A stretch of DNA of 64,000 nt from Crambe crambe (taxonomy: Eukaryota; Porifera; Demospongiae; Poecilosclerida; Crambeidae): the NCBI GenBank assembly GCA_963924555.1, contig OZ004586.1:3802501-3866500 (forward strand), given 5' to 3'. Numbering within the stretch: the first letter of the stretch is position 1; every line of letters begins with the position of its first letter. Position numbers and translations under genes: made by a program. Under the pieces are notes generated by a model. It made no database searches. It worked only from the letters and a program-made list of their open reading frames with translations, and had not been told where the DNA came from. This document shows, in pieces, positions 18,951-50,567 of this stretch.

Positions 18951-20705
18951 AGTAGCTAGTTTAACTTTATTGGTATTTTTTTTTGTGGTTACTGTCATTA
19001 CTGTTACTATTAGCTATAAGCTGTAACATTATCAATAGATGTCTCTATAATTTTGCTATAGAAACTCATCAAGAAATGATTAAAGCATTATATTATAATT
19101 ACCTCTATGATAACTCTTAATTACAAAGCTATAGCTATTATATAGCTGCAAAGGTAAGATATAAAAAAGGTCAAGCTAATGATCATTCTTCTGTCTCATG
19201 GTTATGACAATTTTATAATCTTATATGGGACTGAGTTAAATTTTGATTTCCACTACCATTTTGCATGATATTAACACAGTAGAGGTGGAAATGTCCATGT
19301 AATCGCCCATAATCATTAGGTAGGAAGATATGAGGTCATAAAGGTTGGTCATGAGTCAGCTTTTGCTGCCCAGCAAGTCATTATTACAGAATGTTGATCT
19401 GCTCAAATTATTAAACTGTCTGGTAGTGAGATTATCATGACATGGACAGCCATTAATACCATAACAATATTACCATCTGATCCTCAACTTTATTTTGCAG
19501 CAGTTAATTAATTGTAATTATTATAGCTATACCTATATAGCTGCTATACCTTTCCTGCTTACTTACTAGGTTGTAATACTTACTCTTCCATTCTCAATCT
19601 AATCTCTAATTGGGATGAATCCAAAGATAAGGGGCTTTTCCTCCACTGTAACTCTATAATTAGCTATGCCCACTATATAAGTATATGTAGGTAATAATTA
19701 TCCAAAAGTAACAAGTGATGTTTTCGCAAATCCTATTTTATCTCAGGTTTGCTCCTATGGATAGCTATAGCTAGCTATACACATGTGACAGACAGTCCCA
19801 GGGAGAAAAAAAAATCAAAAAGCATTCCACTTTTTCTAGTTTCTATTGTAATTTTCTTCACAGAAATTACTTTTGGGTTGTTGAACATGACCATGAAAGT
19901 TAGCAATGAGTAACTATTCACATACACGTTAGTGATGTACCTATAACTATGTATGCCATTCAAGATAAAACAGGTGTGGCCTAAGAGCCAATGGGCTCAT
20001 ATTTAATGCCTGTGCTTGATTTTATACTGCACCACCTGGTTATATTGAAGTGATATTTGTTCATCAAAAAAAAAAAAAAAAGAATTATTATAGAAGCCAG
20101 TACTTAGGTGTACCACTCAGCAAGACATATTATTGAGCCATAATGACTTCAATCATGATAACATACAGCATCAGATTTCTCTGAGAACAAAGGGCCAACC
20201 ATTTGATGAGAAGTTTTTCTTGGTCTTGCCTGAAGTATTTAGCTACTATACTGACATTGCGAGCAGAAATTTAATTCTGCACACGTTGGTTGACCAGTAG
20301 AATTGCGCATGTGCAAGATATAAATTCAAGTGAGCAAAATGCATTTAACTTAGCCATGACAAATACATAATAGCTAGTTAACCCCAAGCACTTAAACCAA
20401 TCAGATAAGGGTATAAAGCATATAGCTACGTATAGTGTGATTATAGAACACAATTACTTTCTTTGAGATCTTTCCCAAGGTACCTACGTATAGTACAACA
20501 ATGTAGCTATCCCACTAATGGTACTGTTTCAGCTACCAGTTACCATATCTAATAATATACGTAGTACCAGTTCATGACATATTGTATAGCTACTGAAATA
20601 AGCTTATAGAGCTACAGCTATATATATTTTGATCGATTAAAATATGAAGTATAAGAAGTATAGTTGATATCAGCTTTGTAGCTATATAATTATAGTACTG
20701 TATGA
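18951..20705. other. Intergenic region between convergent aGPCR-B and RTK-A
   Basis: The first part is the 3' flank of aGPCR-B, with ATTAAA near 19079. The middle holds the relic kinase exons listed separately. A poly-A tract lies at 20066-20081. No intact gene is seen. Confidence 0.6.
19560..20260 (-). pseudogene. Relic of a third RTK kinase domain
   Basis: Two decayed stretches match RTK-A kinase exons in the right order on the minus strand. About 20155-20250 matches the activation-loop exon (21355-21187). About 19585-19675 matches the following exon (21104-20962). Both have deletions (the second lacks about 20 bases of the conserved PVDLPRQ segment) and shifts in frame. This is the rest of an RTK copy downstream of RTK-A. 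Confidence 0.75.
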
Positions 20706-39527
<18,822 letters not shown>

Positions 39528-40984
39528 TCTAGGCAACAGTTATGGCTTTATGACAAGTATCAGTTGTAAAAGTTGTGATCATAATATTGTAGCTAATAAT
39601 AAACTAAAACTAATAATGATTATGAAATTTTAGCACTACGTAAGTATAGAAAATTGAACTAAGACTTTCACCTGCCCCATCATGTGAAGCTGGCTAGCTA
39701 TAGCATTTTAGGACCACTTGAGAAACTGCAACTGGATATAATTATTAGCTACGTAGCTACACTATTGTAAATGACTGCTGATTGCTTAGGCAGTTCCAAA
39801 TTAATTAGCTACTTGCTTAATGGATTTTTTCTCCTTTCTTGTATAGCTAAGCAGGACAAAATAAACTTAAACATAAACTACCTCAGTACTATGCATCATA
39901 ATTATTGTAATGGCATCTCTTTGAGTTTGTGTGTTCTAGTGTACAAAGATAAATAGCAAGCGTACTGGGATATACAATTCTGTCAAAATAGGGCAGGGAA
40001 ATCCGTTAAATATTTTTAACTGCCTTACCGCTAGTAGCTAGTTTATATCTAGCTATTTAGGCCTAGCTTACCGAGAGAATTTATTTCAAACAGCCTGTCG
40101 GATCGGAAGAGTCTCGCGCGCGAGAGATGAGATTCTCTCAATCTCACGCGGGAAGATATAATCATAGATACTATAACCTCCGGTTTCCGGAGGTTATAGT
40201 ATCTATGATATAATCAGATCATAGATTGTATATATTATAATATAATACTAGTTAGATACGCATGCGCAAAAGGCACGCATAGCTACCTAATATTTTTTCC
40301 CTGTTTTATTTTGCATATGCCCTTTGGGCTTTACATTGCTAAGATTGATTGATTGATTGCATACGTTAATTAAGGAGCCGCATCTGCTTGTACAGTACTT
40401 AATCTCTTTTTCAACATGTGTGAGCAAAAGATGATTGGCTATTAGTATTAGATAAGTTGATGTATAATAGCTATACTCCAGGTGCCTTAAGCAATAGCTA
40501 CACTGTCCTTCTCATTATTGATATTAGCTAATATTGAACTCCATTGATTTTTTTTTTTGTTCTTTCTGATTAGATGTAGTATGCTTTCCTAATTTTTAGT
40601 CCCTGAAAGCCTTCAGTGCTGATGCGCACTAGCCATGATCTAGGAAATCTTCACCAAGTCTGCTTCTGTGGTTACAGGACCAGTGGTTAGGCAAAGTGGG
40701 TAAATTCCTATACAGATGAAACCCTGGCTATTATTCAACTAGTGTAGCTAAGACAGAGAGAATAATTAAAGAAGGGAAGGAGCTGTCTCTCTTGGGAAGA
40801 TTATAAGCAGATACGTAGCTATAGCTATGCGCGAAAAGGCACGCATGCGCAATGTGAGTGAGGTAATCGATGGTCATGTCATGTCATGTGTGATCATAAA
40901 CCACTTAATTATAACTGGCTATAGTCTATAAGGGATGAGTTGATGGAGTTTATGGTATACAGTAGCAAGATGTAGCTAGATAGT
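39528..40984 (-). promoter_or_regulatory. Intergenic region: RTK-B 3' flank and RTK-A promoter
   Basis: About 1.46 kb between the RTK-B stop and the RTK-A start. It includes an AT-rich stretch, a (TGAT)n run near 40342, and a perfect 49-base hairpin at 40161-40209. No coding exon is seen. The RTK-A promoter must lie here if transcription starts separately; no clear core element could be named. Confidence 0.45.
40161..40209. repeat. Perfect 23-base hairpin with 3-base loop
   Basis: The left arm (ATCATAGATACTATAACC, then TCCGG) and its exact inverse complement surround TTT. It sits about 640 bases upstream of the RTK-A start. Confidence 0.9.
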
Positions 40985-43900
40985 CTAGCTACTCTCAGTC
41001 ACTGATCTTGCAGTGAAGTCAATGTAATTGGCAATGGCAGTCAAGTGGGATGATAAGTGAGTCACCAACTCGGCAAAAGTTGGTCTTGAATCAGCTTCTT
41101 CCCCCCAACACTTCGTGATAATAGAATATCTAAGAGAATAAGAGCATTATTGAGCTAGTATAGGTGACAATCAGAGAGATATAATAGCTAAGCTATAGGT
41201 ATTAGATACATAGCTATGTATACTGTAGTACTCTGGGCTATTAGCTTATACATAGCTGCATATGTACATAGATATAAATATCCAGTTCAATCTTACATTT
41301 TATCATCACAAGCCAAATTAAGTGGCCTTTTCAACCTATATCCATCCTCTAACTGGCGTGGCAGGTCAACTGGGTGAATCCCAGGATATGGCACCTTCCC
41401 TCCACTGAAAATCTCCCAACATGTGACTCCATATGACCACTGATTGAATACATATTCACAATTATAGTATATATTAATTATGATGGTCTATTTGCATTCA
41501 TTTCATCCCTTGATCATTCGCTATATCTGCTCTAACTTTCTCAATTCATAACCAAATTTCACACTTAAAACACTAGCAGAGAGCTGATCAACCACTGGTT
41601 TTTGAAATTTATAGCTATTGTATCATAGCTAGCTATTGTATCATAGCTAGCTATGAAAATTACTTAGTTTTCTTATTTTAATAGCTAACTAGCAAACAAG
41701 TCGTCTTTTGAAGACTAATTAAGAACTTGGGAGAGAACCACACATTTTACAGTTAGGAATTGGCTGATATCATGAGTCTGTGCATTGGATGAACTGAGCA
41801 TGCACACATTTTTTTCTTACAACATCTGATTTCTCTGAGAATACTCCATCATTTATGCTTTCAAGGGCCAGCCATTTGATGGGAAGTTTGACAGCGGAGT
41901 CTTGGTCTTGCCTAAAGTAATCCTTACACATGTCTATACTCTCAGAGAGTCCAAAGTCCGCCACTTTGATCATGAAATTAGCATCAATCCTAGCATAATG
42001 CATGTGTACAAAAATGTGTGACCTAATTGGGTATTTTGACAAAGTTATAGTTTACAAGATATGTACAATTATGATAAAAATTAATTATGCTGAATAAAAC
42101 AAAATTACTTTGCTACCGTGATACCACATTGGAATAGTACCAATTAATACTTATCTTCTTCTATAGCTGTAATTAAAATGAAGTAACTCTTGACTTAGTA
42201 GAGTAAGGGTATAACTTTAATCTCTTATTTGTGAACTTTTATAAACCCTACACTCAGCTATCTCTACATAATAGTTAGACAACGAGACCGAGGGATCTAC
42301 GGTCTATTTAGAAACCTGAGAGCCCTGGGCTGTAGCGTCCCGAGCGCAGCGAGGGCGCTACTAAGGGCCCGAAGGTTTCTAAACAGCCCGTTGGTCGAGG
42401 TGTCTAACTTATTTAGACTATAGCCAATCACTGGAGTTGTTTAACTTACTTCAACACGCACTTGGAAACAATAACCATGGTTTTTAAATGCAACAAACAT
42501 GAATCAGAGCGCACCTAGAAACAATAACCGTGGCCACCGCGATGCGTTGCTAGAATTGGACCAATTGGAATGACCATCTTTACCGGGTTTACCTAGGGCA
42601 AGTGAATTCTAAGTGGGCGTGATTCTAAGTGCCATAAGTGCCATAAGGCGTGATTCTAAGTGAATAGAATTCACCAAATGGACCAATCAGATTCCTTGAT
42701 TGTGACTAGCTATAGTCTAAAGATTGCTTATTGTTATTGTCATCTGTAGCACTTATGCCGGCACAATTTTGACAATATGTAGCTAATGGGGAATCTAGGA
42801 ATAATAATAGGGAAGTTGGGAGGATTCTTAGTACACAAAGAAATAGTGCACGATTGGTTAATTACCACTTCTTTCATGCATGACACGCCAACTTGATAGT
42901 CTAGGCAGCTGTAGAGTAGCACTGTTCATCCAACCTTAGTAGAAAGAGCTTGCTGGAAAACTCTTTATTACCTACGTAGCCCTTTCTTTATAAGACTATA
43001 ATATGTACAAACTATACAGTACCAGGAAACAAAATACGTACATTGTGAATGATCCTTTTTTAATTGTATGGGAATACCTAGCTAGCACAAGCATCCAAGA
43101 ATAGAATCTTAGGGGGAATTTTAAGCCTGCATACAATAATGCTGTCTACAGACCAGATCATATTGAGCATCGTCAGTCAATAGCTTACATGCAATTTCTG
43201 GCAGCCAGGTCTCTGTGGATGACCCTCTTACTTGCAAGGTACTCCATCCCCTTAGCCACTTGTAAGCATATGTCAAGTAGTCTTCTTGCAATACTCTGTA
43301 AAAACGATGAGGGGAAATAATAGGTAGATTAAAGACAGGGTATTGGTGAAGCATAATTTTGTATCTATGGTTCCGTGAGTGAGTTTTTCCATTAATGCAT
43401 GTACGTAGGTGATATCTTCAATTTTTGCATTGCATGCCGAATATATATAGCTATTTGCTGGAACTGCTTAATTCTTAATATTACAATTTCACCCTGAAAT
43501 TTGGTAAAAAGAATTGAAGAAATGCTAGCAATCTCTAGCTATAGCTATATAGCTAGCTACAGTATAGCTAGAGTGGTCACATACACATACGTGCATACAT
43601 GTGTCGGCTGTACAAAATAGATAACTAACTATTGTAGTTACCAACCCCAGTGTCAGATGTCGAAGAACTTGGATCGATGACCAAAGACTCTCTCTCTTTC
43701 TTGAGGTATGAGAGGAGGCACCCATTGGCCATGAAGGGCATGATTATGAAAGGGGCAGGGCCTCCATCCAGACACACCCCTTTAAGTGTTAGGATATTAG
43801 TATGGTTGAATTCAGACATTCTAGCACATTCCCTAAGGAGATCTGCCACTAATTCTTCTTGCACAAATCCTAATGATCAAACAATTTAATTAGTATCTGA

Positions 43901-46900
43901 GTGTTGTCCTCAAACTATAGTAAGTTCAGTTGATATTCTTCATGATGTCATATGTTTATGTAATAGTTAGAACATGGGTGCCAGTACCCGAGAGCACAGC
44001 CTGAGGGCAAGGGTCGTTTATAATCCATAAAATCCATGGCACCCATGTTCTATAACTATTTTAAATCCTGCTATAGCTAGCTAAGGTGAGTATAGACTAG
44101 GCTAGCTACAGTAAAGTTGACGTTTTAGCGGCCACACTTATGGAGATAAATTTTGTTTCCATGGACAACGGGCAATAATGATTCATATTTCCCATTGTTC
44201 ATGATGACAGGCATTACGTAGACTTATAAACCACACCGTGGCCCTTTGATCTTGCCCACGCATGGGATATAATACTTAGTACTGCATCCACTGTCATACC
44301 CAAATTACAGAGCTTCCAATAATAGTACACATTTCCAAGCCAAATAGGTATCAGGACCAAACTTGACTGGTCATAATAATCATTGCCAGAATCCATCAAT
44401 TAGGTTCAATCGAACTGGAAATATCAGGATATCATATCAGGACACCATTTCTTATGAGAAGCTCTGAAACTGTGGGCATATGTATCAGTGATTGGTAGTC
44501 AAACACTTCATATATCCATAAGCTATTAGGCCACTATATTATGTTGCTATGGTGAACTATAGCTACTTACCCCTTAGAGTCTTTACTGCCACTCTATCAC
44601 TGATCACTTTGTTCAAAGGATTCTTGATAAAACCTTTGTACACTACTCCAAATTCACCTATAAAATTTAAAGCAAATCACAGTATAAATTGGAAAATTTA
44701 CTTCGTTTATTGTCTTGTTCAACTATGATTACGTGCATATATACAATACCATGTAAAGGCTAATTATAAGTATAAGCAACATAAAAGTTATAAATTTTCC
44801 CATATAATATGTATGGCATATACATGCAGCTATGATAAATTATGTGGCAATTGTGCAGTACCATTACTACATGCATGAATCACTGGCATGGATAATAGCA
44901 GGATAGCTACCTATATCCACAAAAATTAATTTTGTGTGTAAAGTAAAATTCATAGCTTGAGGCTGAATATCATTAGCTATAGCTAAAACAAAATTTGCTT
45001 GAAAGCAAAAATGGAGTGGTGAACTATGTAGGAGTACTTATTAATAACACACATGCAGTATAATACCTTGTCCAAGAATTTTTCCCAATTCGAGGTTGCA
45101 TGAAGGGATGATGAGGGATTTTGGAAGATTGTGTCCATGAATACTTTTGACTCTTAAATTCATGCCTGAATCAAGTTCACAAACAAAAGGCATATGAAAC
45201 AAATTGAAGTGAGTATGTACGTATGTGTGTGTGAGGGGGGGGGGGACTATACCGAGCACATAAGCATGTATAGCATGTAAGCAATAATTTTGAAACCATA
45301 CCCACATTTACATAATCACACCACATGCCCAGCAAATTTAGTACAGACTAGCAATCCTAGATATAATAGTTATCAGTATTAAAAAACGGGGATTTCAAAT
45401 AAAGTATATTTCACAGCTATTCCCCCCATTTGTAAAAAAGTAGGAAGACAAGATTCCCTCCCCCTCATTCCTATGCCCATGAAATAGATAGATATACAGT
45501 GTGAAACCTGTCTTACTAATCTGACAACCTCCTCTATCTAAGCCATTCCGCATAGCTATCATGACCTGGATCACCTCCACTTTCTCTTGGCCCGTTCATT
45601 AAGTGATTGAAGTAAGCAGGTTTCACTGCAATGATGTGACAATCCCACATAGAAATTAAAATTTGGACACATTCATTACTACATTTGCCCAGCACTGCAG
45701 CTCCCATAATACAAGTAAAATTTTGGGCTGAAATTAGGTGTGAAGACAGTTTGATCAATATAAAGCATGTGACAGAAGTCAAGGACAGATAGCTAGAAGT
45801 ACGAAATAATTGAGCTAATTAAAATTCTAACTGCATGTGACTCTCTCATGATTATAATGTACAGTGCTATCAGTTAATAGTGGTTGCTTATTACCATTAT
45901 AGATTCTTTCATCTTCTTCATGTCTTCTAAAAATAAAAATAAAATTAAAAAAAGAAAGAAAAAGTGTATTCATGCTAGCTACCTGACTAATTATAATAAT
46001 TATTATAGGCTAAATAATAGATAGTATACTTGTAGCTATTGTATTGAACTTACAACAATGTTTGTGGCAAAACTCTGATTTTTTTACTCCTCGATTTGTG
46101 TACGATTATTATAACTATCACCACGACCAACAATAAAGTAAGAACAGCTGCTGCTATTCCACCTAAAATGGCTCCAACAGATACATCAGATACATCTCTT
46201 TTCATCGTACCTACAGCTGCATTGAAATGAAAAGAATGTGCAACTATGAAAAGAGAGAAGAAGCTTAATCAGAATCAGTTCCTAAACACCCACATCGAAT
46301 CTAACCCCCTCTAAAATGGTGTCTAGCTTTAGTTCCTATCAATCCATGCACCATTATTAAGCTGGGCTTCTTGGTGTGACTGGTACTAGGCTGGGCTTAC
46401 TATAATGCTCATCTTGCAGTTCATAATTATTATTATTGCAACTAGCTGGGCAGAGGTAAGGGCTAGGGCAGGACAGAGGCAAGGGTTAGGGCAGGGCAGA
46501 GGTAAGGATTAGGATGGGGCAGAGGTAAGGGTGGAGGTAAAGGTGTGGAGGTAAGGGTTAGGACGGGGTAGAGGTATAAGGGTGGAGGTAAAGGTGTGGA
46601 GGTAAGGGTTAGGGCAGGGCAGAGGTGCTGGCTGATATGCACAGGAGAATGCAGTTTCAGTCTCCATAAATCAGGAAATTTTTGTTAGATAATAACTCGT
46701 GTTTACAGTTTTCATATTGGTTGCTACAGCTTATTTGTAATAAGCTTTTACACTATTTTGTACAAGGTAATTAATTTTCATGTTACTAATTTTCCATTGC
46801 TGAACATGAGCACAGAAATAAATAAACATCGAAAATTTCCCCATTTACAGTACTGCAGTTGGGCACATTGTGTTACAACAATTTCAGATAGAAATCATGT

Positions 46901-49900
46901 TTAATCAAGATTATGTGTGAACAGGACTACATACATACATGAGGTTGAACGTGTGCAATAGTATCCATCTCCATCAAATCCTTGTTTACAATGACATTCA
47001 AAAGAACCATTTGTATTTGAACAGATGGCATCTCTATTACAATTTGAGCTGTTGTCCGCACATTCATTGATATCTGTATAATAATAATAATAAGAGTAAA
47101 TCAATTAATTTTGATAGCTATAGTTGGAGTTTAGGATTTCATGGTTTCAAGAAATAGTCACAAGGTTCTATATATTACCATCCCCCAAATATTCCAGCTT
47201 CCCCCCCCCCCCCTTCCCCACAAAAGAAAAAAGAATTCCCCACTACACTGTAAAAATGGGGTGTCATGGTAACACTGGGGTGCATTTTTTGTGCGAAAAT
47301 GACACCAGTATTGTCATAACACCATCAATGTAGCTATAACATCATTTTAGCACCCCAATGTACTATAGCAACACCTTTTAGATGTTATGGTACCACAAAT
47401 CTTTGGTGTCATTTTCACACATGTTGCCATGATGACACCCCCGTTTTTATAGTGCTATAGCTCTACAGTTAGTGAACTTTTTATAAGTCATCCCTACTTG
47501 ATTATACATTGGCTATGGCATATAATTTTTTGGCCTTGATTACATCACGATAAAACTTATATACCTCTGCATGTGATGCCATCTCCTTCATAACCATAAT
47601 CGCACTTACAGTGGAAGGTACCGATCATATTGGTACAATTGGCATTTTCACCACAAGGAGAACTGTCACACTCATCAATATCTATGCATTGTTAAATTAT
47701 CATGATGGACTATGATCTTATGTAGATCTATTGCAGAATTAATAATTGGTGGCTGTTTCAACCCACTTTCATCCCATTAAAATACAGCTGCAGTATAGAA
47801 TGCATTTACCATAACAAGTGAATCCATTTCCATTGAAGCCTTCATTACACTCACACTGGAAACTACCAGGCAAGTCCATACATGCGGCATTCTCACCGCA
47901 AACTCCTTGTTCACACTCATCAATATCTTCAGAGGGAATAGTATTAATAGAATATTCCACAACTGTCATACTCACTTTCACAAATGAGTCCATCTTTTGA
48001 CTGATACCCAGCATTGCATTTACACCTTGAAGCATTAAATGATATGCACTCAGCTGCCACAGAGTTCAATCCACACACATCTCCGAGAGATGCAGAAGTG
48101 ATACAAGCACCTAAAAACATTATCCAATGACATGATTCAATAATGTGGATAGTGGTTACAAAGCTAATGATCTGACTGAAATAATTATACATTTTTTTCC
48201 CCAAACCTATAGATATGCTAAAAGCAAGATGTGCTTATAATGAATGAGCAATATGTACATAAGGGAAAAAGCATTTCGTGAATGAAAAAAGATGTAGGGA
48301 TGACCACTGCTCAAAAAAGTAAGGAAACAAGAAGAATGGAAATGGGATCAATCTTTGTTCTGTATATCCAGCCAACAATCCCTACATATACGTCGGGTAA
48401 CTTCAGATTATAGTGTAGTAATGTGCGTATATGTAGGGATTGTTGGCTGGATATACAGAACAAAGATTGATCCCATTTCCATTCTTTTTGTTTCCTTACT
48501 TTTTTGAGCAGTGGTCATCCCTACATCTTTTTTCATTTCACGAAATGCTTTTTCCCTTACTTGTTCCTGGTCTTTTTTCCTCTCTTTTATGGTTTTAGCT
48601 ATGTATAGAGTTCATTCTTCTATGTGTATGCAGGGACAAATAAAAGAAGTTCTCCAATAGTTCTCCAATAACATACCAGCCCAATCATTATCGAGTCAAG
48701 GTGTTGTGTTATTGTTGAGCTATACTTGGAGGTCGAAGATGCTGAAATAGAGTCTACCGTGGTGAATCTAAATCCCCGAATCGATACAGTAGTCTATCAT
48801 CATCATTATCCAGAGCTAGCTAGCTAGCTAGAGACAGCTGAGTAATATTATAATTTCGAATAATTGGATATCAAATACATGCGCATGCGTATTATAGAAA
48901 AAATGGCTTCCTAATTAAATTAGTCGAGTGCAAGCTGTGCTCCGTAGTGTCTCCTTTTTCATCCACTCTTTCTTTCGAGGATCAACGAGTAGAAAAGATC
49001 GTAGTTCGTAGAATTTGGAGTGGATTTGTCCATAAATCATAGCTGTAGCTTGAGTGGTTTGAGAGATATGGTTGTCTAAGAAGAATAATAAGAAGAATAG
49101 TCCTGAAACTTGGTCTGCACATTGTAGTAGGCTCTAGTAGGCTGGATAATCATTCACAGTAGCTTTTGTTAGGTCTAAGTGGGGGAACTAGAATTTCTCT
49201 TTTGTATTAGTCTATAGGTGGCGCGCGCGGCCGTCCGAGTCATCCCTACATATAGAGAGTGCTACTGCACTCTCTGATAGAGAAGAAGAAGAATCCAGCG
49301 ATTTACCTGCTTGCCGTATTTCTGAAACGGTAAGCTCCCTGGTCCTGAAACTTGGTCTGCACATTGTAGTAGGCTCTAGTAGGCTGGATAATCATTCACA
49401 GTAGCTTTTGTTAAGTCTAAGTGGGGGAACTAGAATTTCACTTTAGTATTAGTCTATAGGCGGCGCGCGCGGCCGTCCGAGTCATCCCTACATAGAGAGT
49501 GCTACCGCACTCTCTGATTATGAAATTCAATCTATACGTAATCACGCTTGCAGTAACACTGAAATTGTCAGAACTATATAATTGTGACAGTCCAAGGTAG
49601 GATTCTTGGCCACTTTTCCATACTTTAGCTGTCCATGTAACTCATGACTAGCTACTAGTGGCCTACGTAGGTCTTGAAATGTGCTATAGAGATACGTACT
49701 CTTCAATCATTTTAGAACACACGACAGAAGTTTGGGACAATTTCATCAAAGCATGTTTGAGAAATCACCCATTAGCAATGGTCAATTTTCTACCTGGAAC
49801 TGTCACAATTACTATGACTACATATAACAGCAATAAACAAATGGCTTGTGTACCATCAATACGGAAGATATTCTTCTTTTGCAGATTCTGGTGTGATACT

Positions 49901-50469
49901 TCTTTAGACAAGATCTCATCCGACCTAGAATCTCTGCTAGTGGAGAAGGTTATAAAGGCAGTGGGAATATCAGTAGTAATCTTGTTAGGATGCTCGTATA
50001 AAAAGATGGCAAAGGAAACCCTTCCATCAGTGGCAAGTATGGACTGACATGATGTATTCTAAATAAAATGAAGAAAAACTTTACAGGTACTTTCTGGACG
50101 ATTTAATCAAAACAAAATAGCTTTCCAACAATTGAACACTGCGTGTTTATCAACTAAATCCGACTAACCAAATAGTTGTTGTTATTAAATAACCATGTCG
50201 ATATGAAAGCCAATTTTGGGTGGAAATCTGTGAGATCAGGATTGAAGTCAACGATCATAGCCTCCACCTCTGCAAGGGTAGCAGGGTCCATGGCGACCCT
50301 ATAATATAGAGCACTTTTCTTCAAAGGATTCGCCAGTCCTTGTATCCAGAGAGGAGCAATCAGTGCAAGAGAATTAATGTCACTGATAAGAAAGTCTCTA
50401 GTTGATGTAGAAACATCAAATAGCATGGCACCATTTATAAGAATCTGGATATAAAGTTAATAGAAGATT

Positions 50470-50567
<98 letters not shown>

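Larger units (their letters stand above)
40985..44657 (-). other. RTK-B tyrosine kinase domain and tail
   Basis: [40 protein letters not shown] and VADFGL are intact. The activation loop reads [18 protein letters not shown], then ALES where RTK-A has APES; ALES is also normal in Met, so this is not a defect. The tail is short ([14 protein letters not shown]) with one tyrosine at the same place as in RTK-A. Confidence 0.92.

Noticed and set aside
40100..40113. GATCGGAAGAGTC, similar to a sequencing adapter
   Set aside because: One base differs and the flanking bases do not continue as adapter. Chance similarity is enough.
41860..41890. ALES in place of APES in the RTK-B kinase seen as a defect
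   Set aside because: Met and related active kinases also have ALES, so this is a normal variant.
46448..46627. Interstitial telomere repeat
   Set aside because: GGGTTAGGG occurs but the unit is irregular and no TTAGGG array is present.
49658..50047. Plus-strand frame of 129 residues
   Set aside because: It is antisense to the RTK-B NIDO-5 exon 50058-49854 and has no features of its own.
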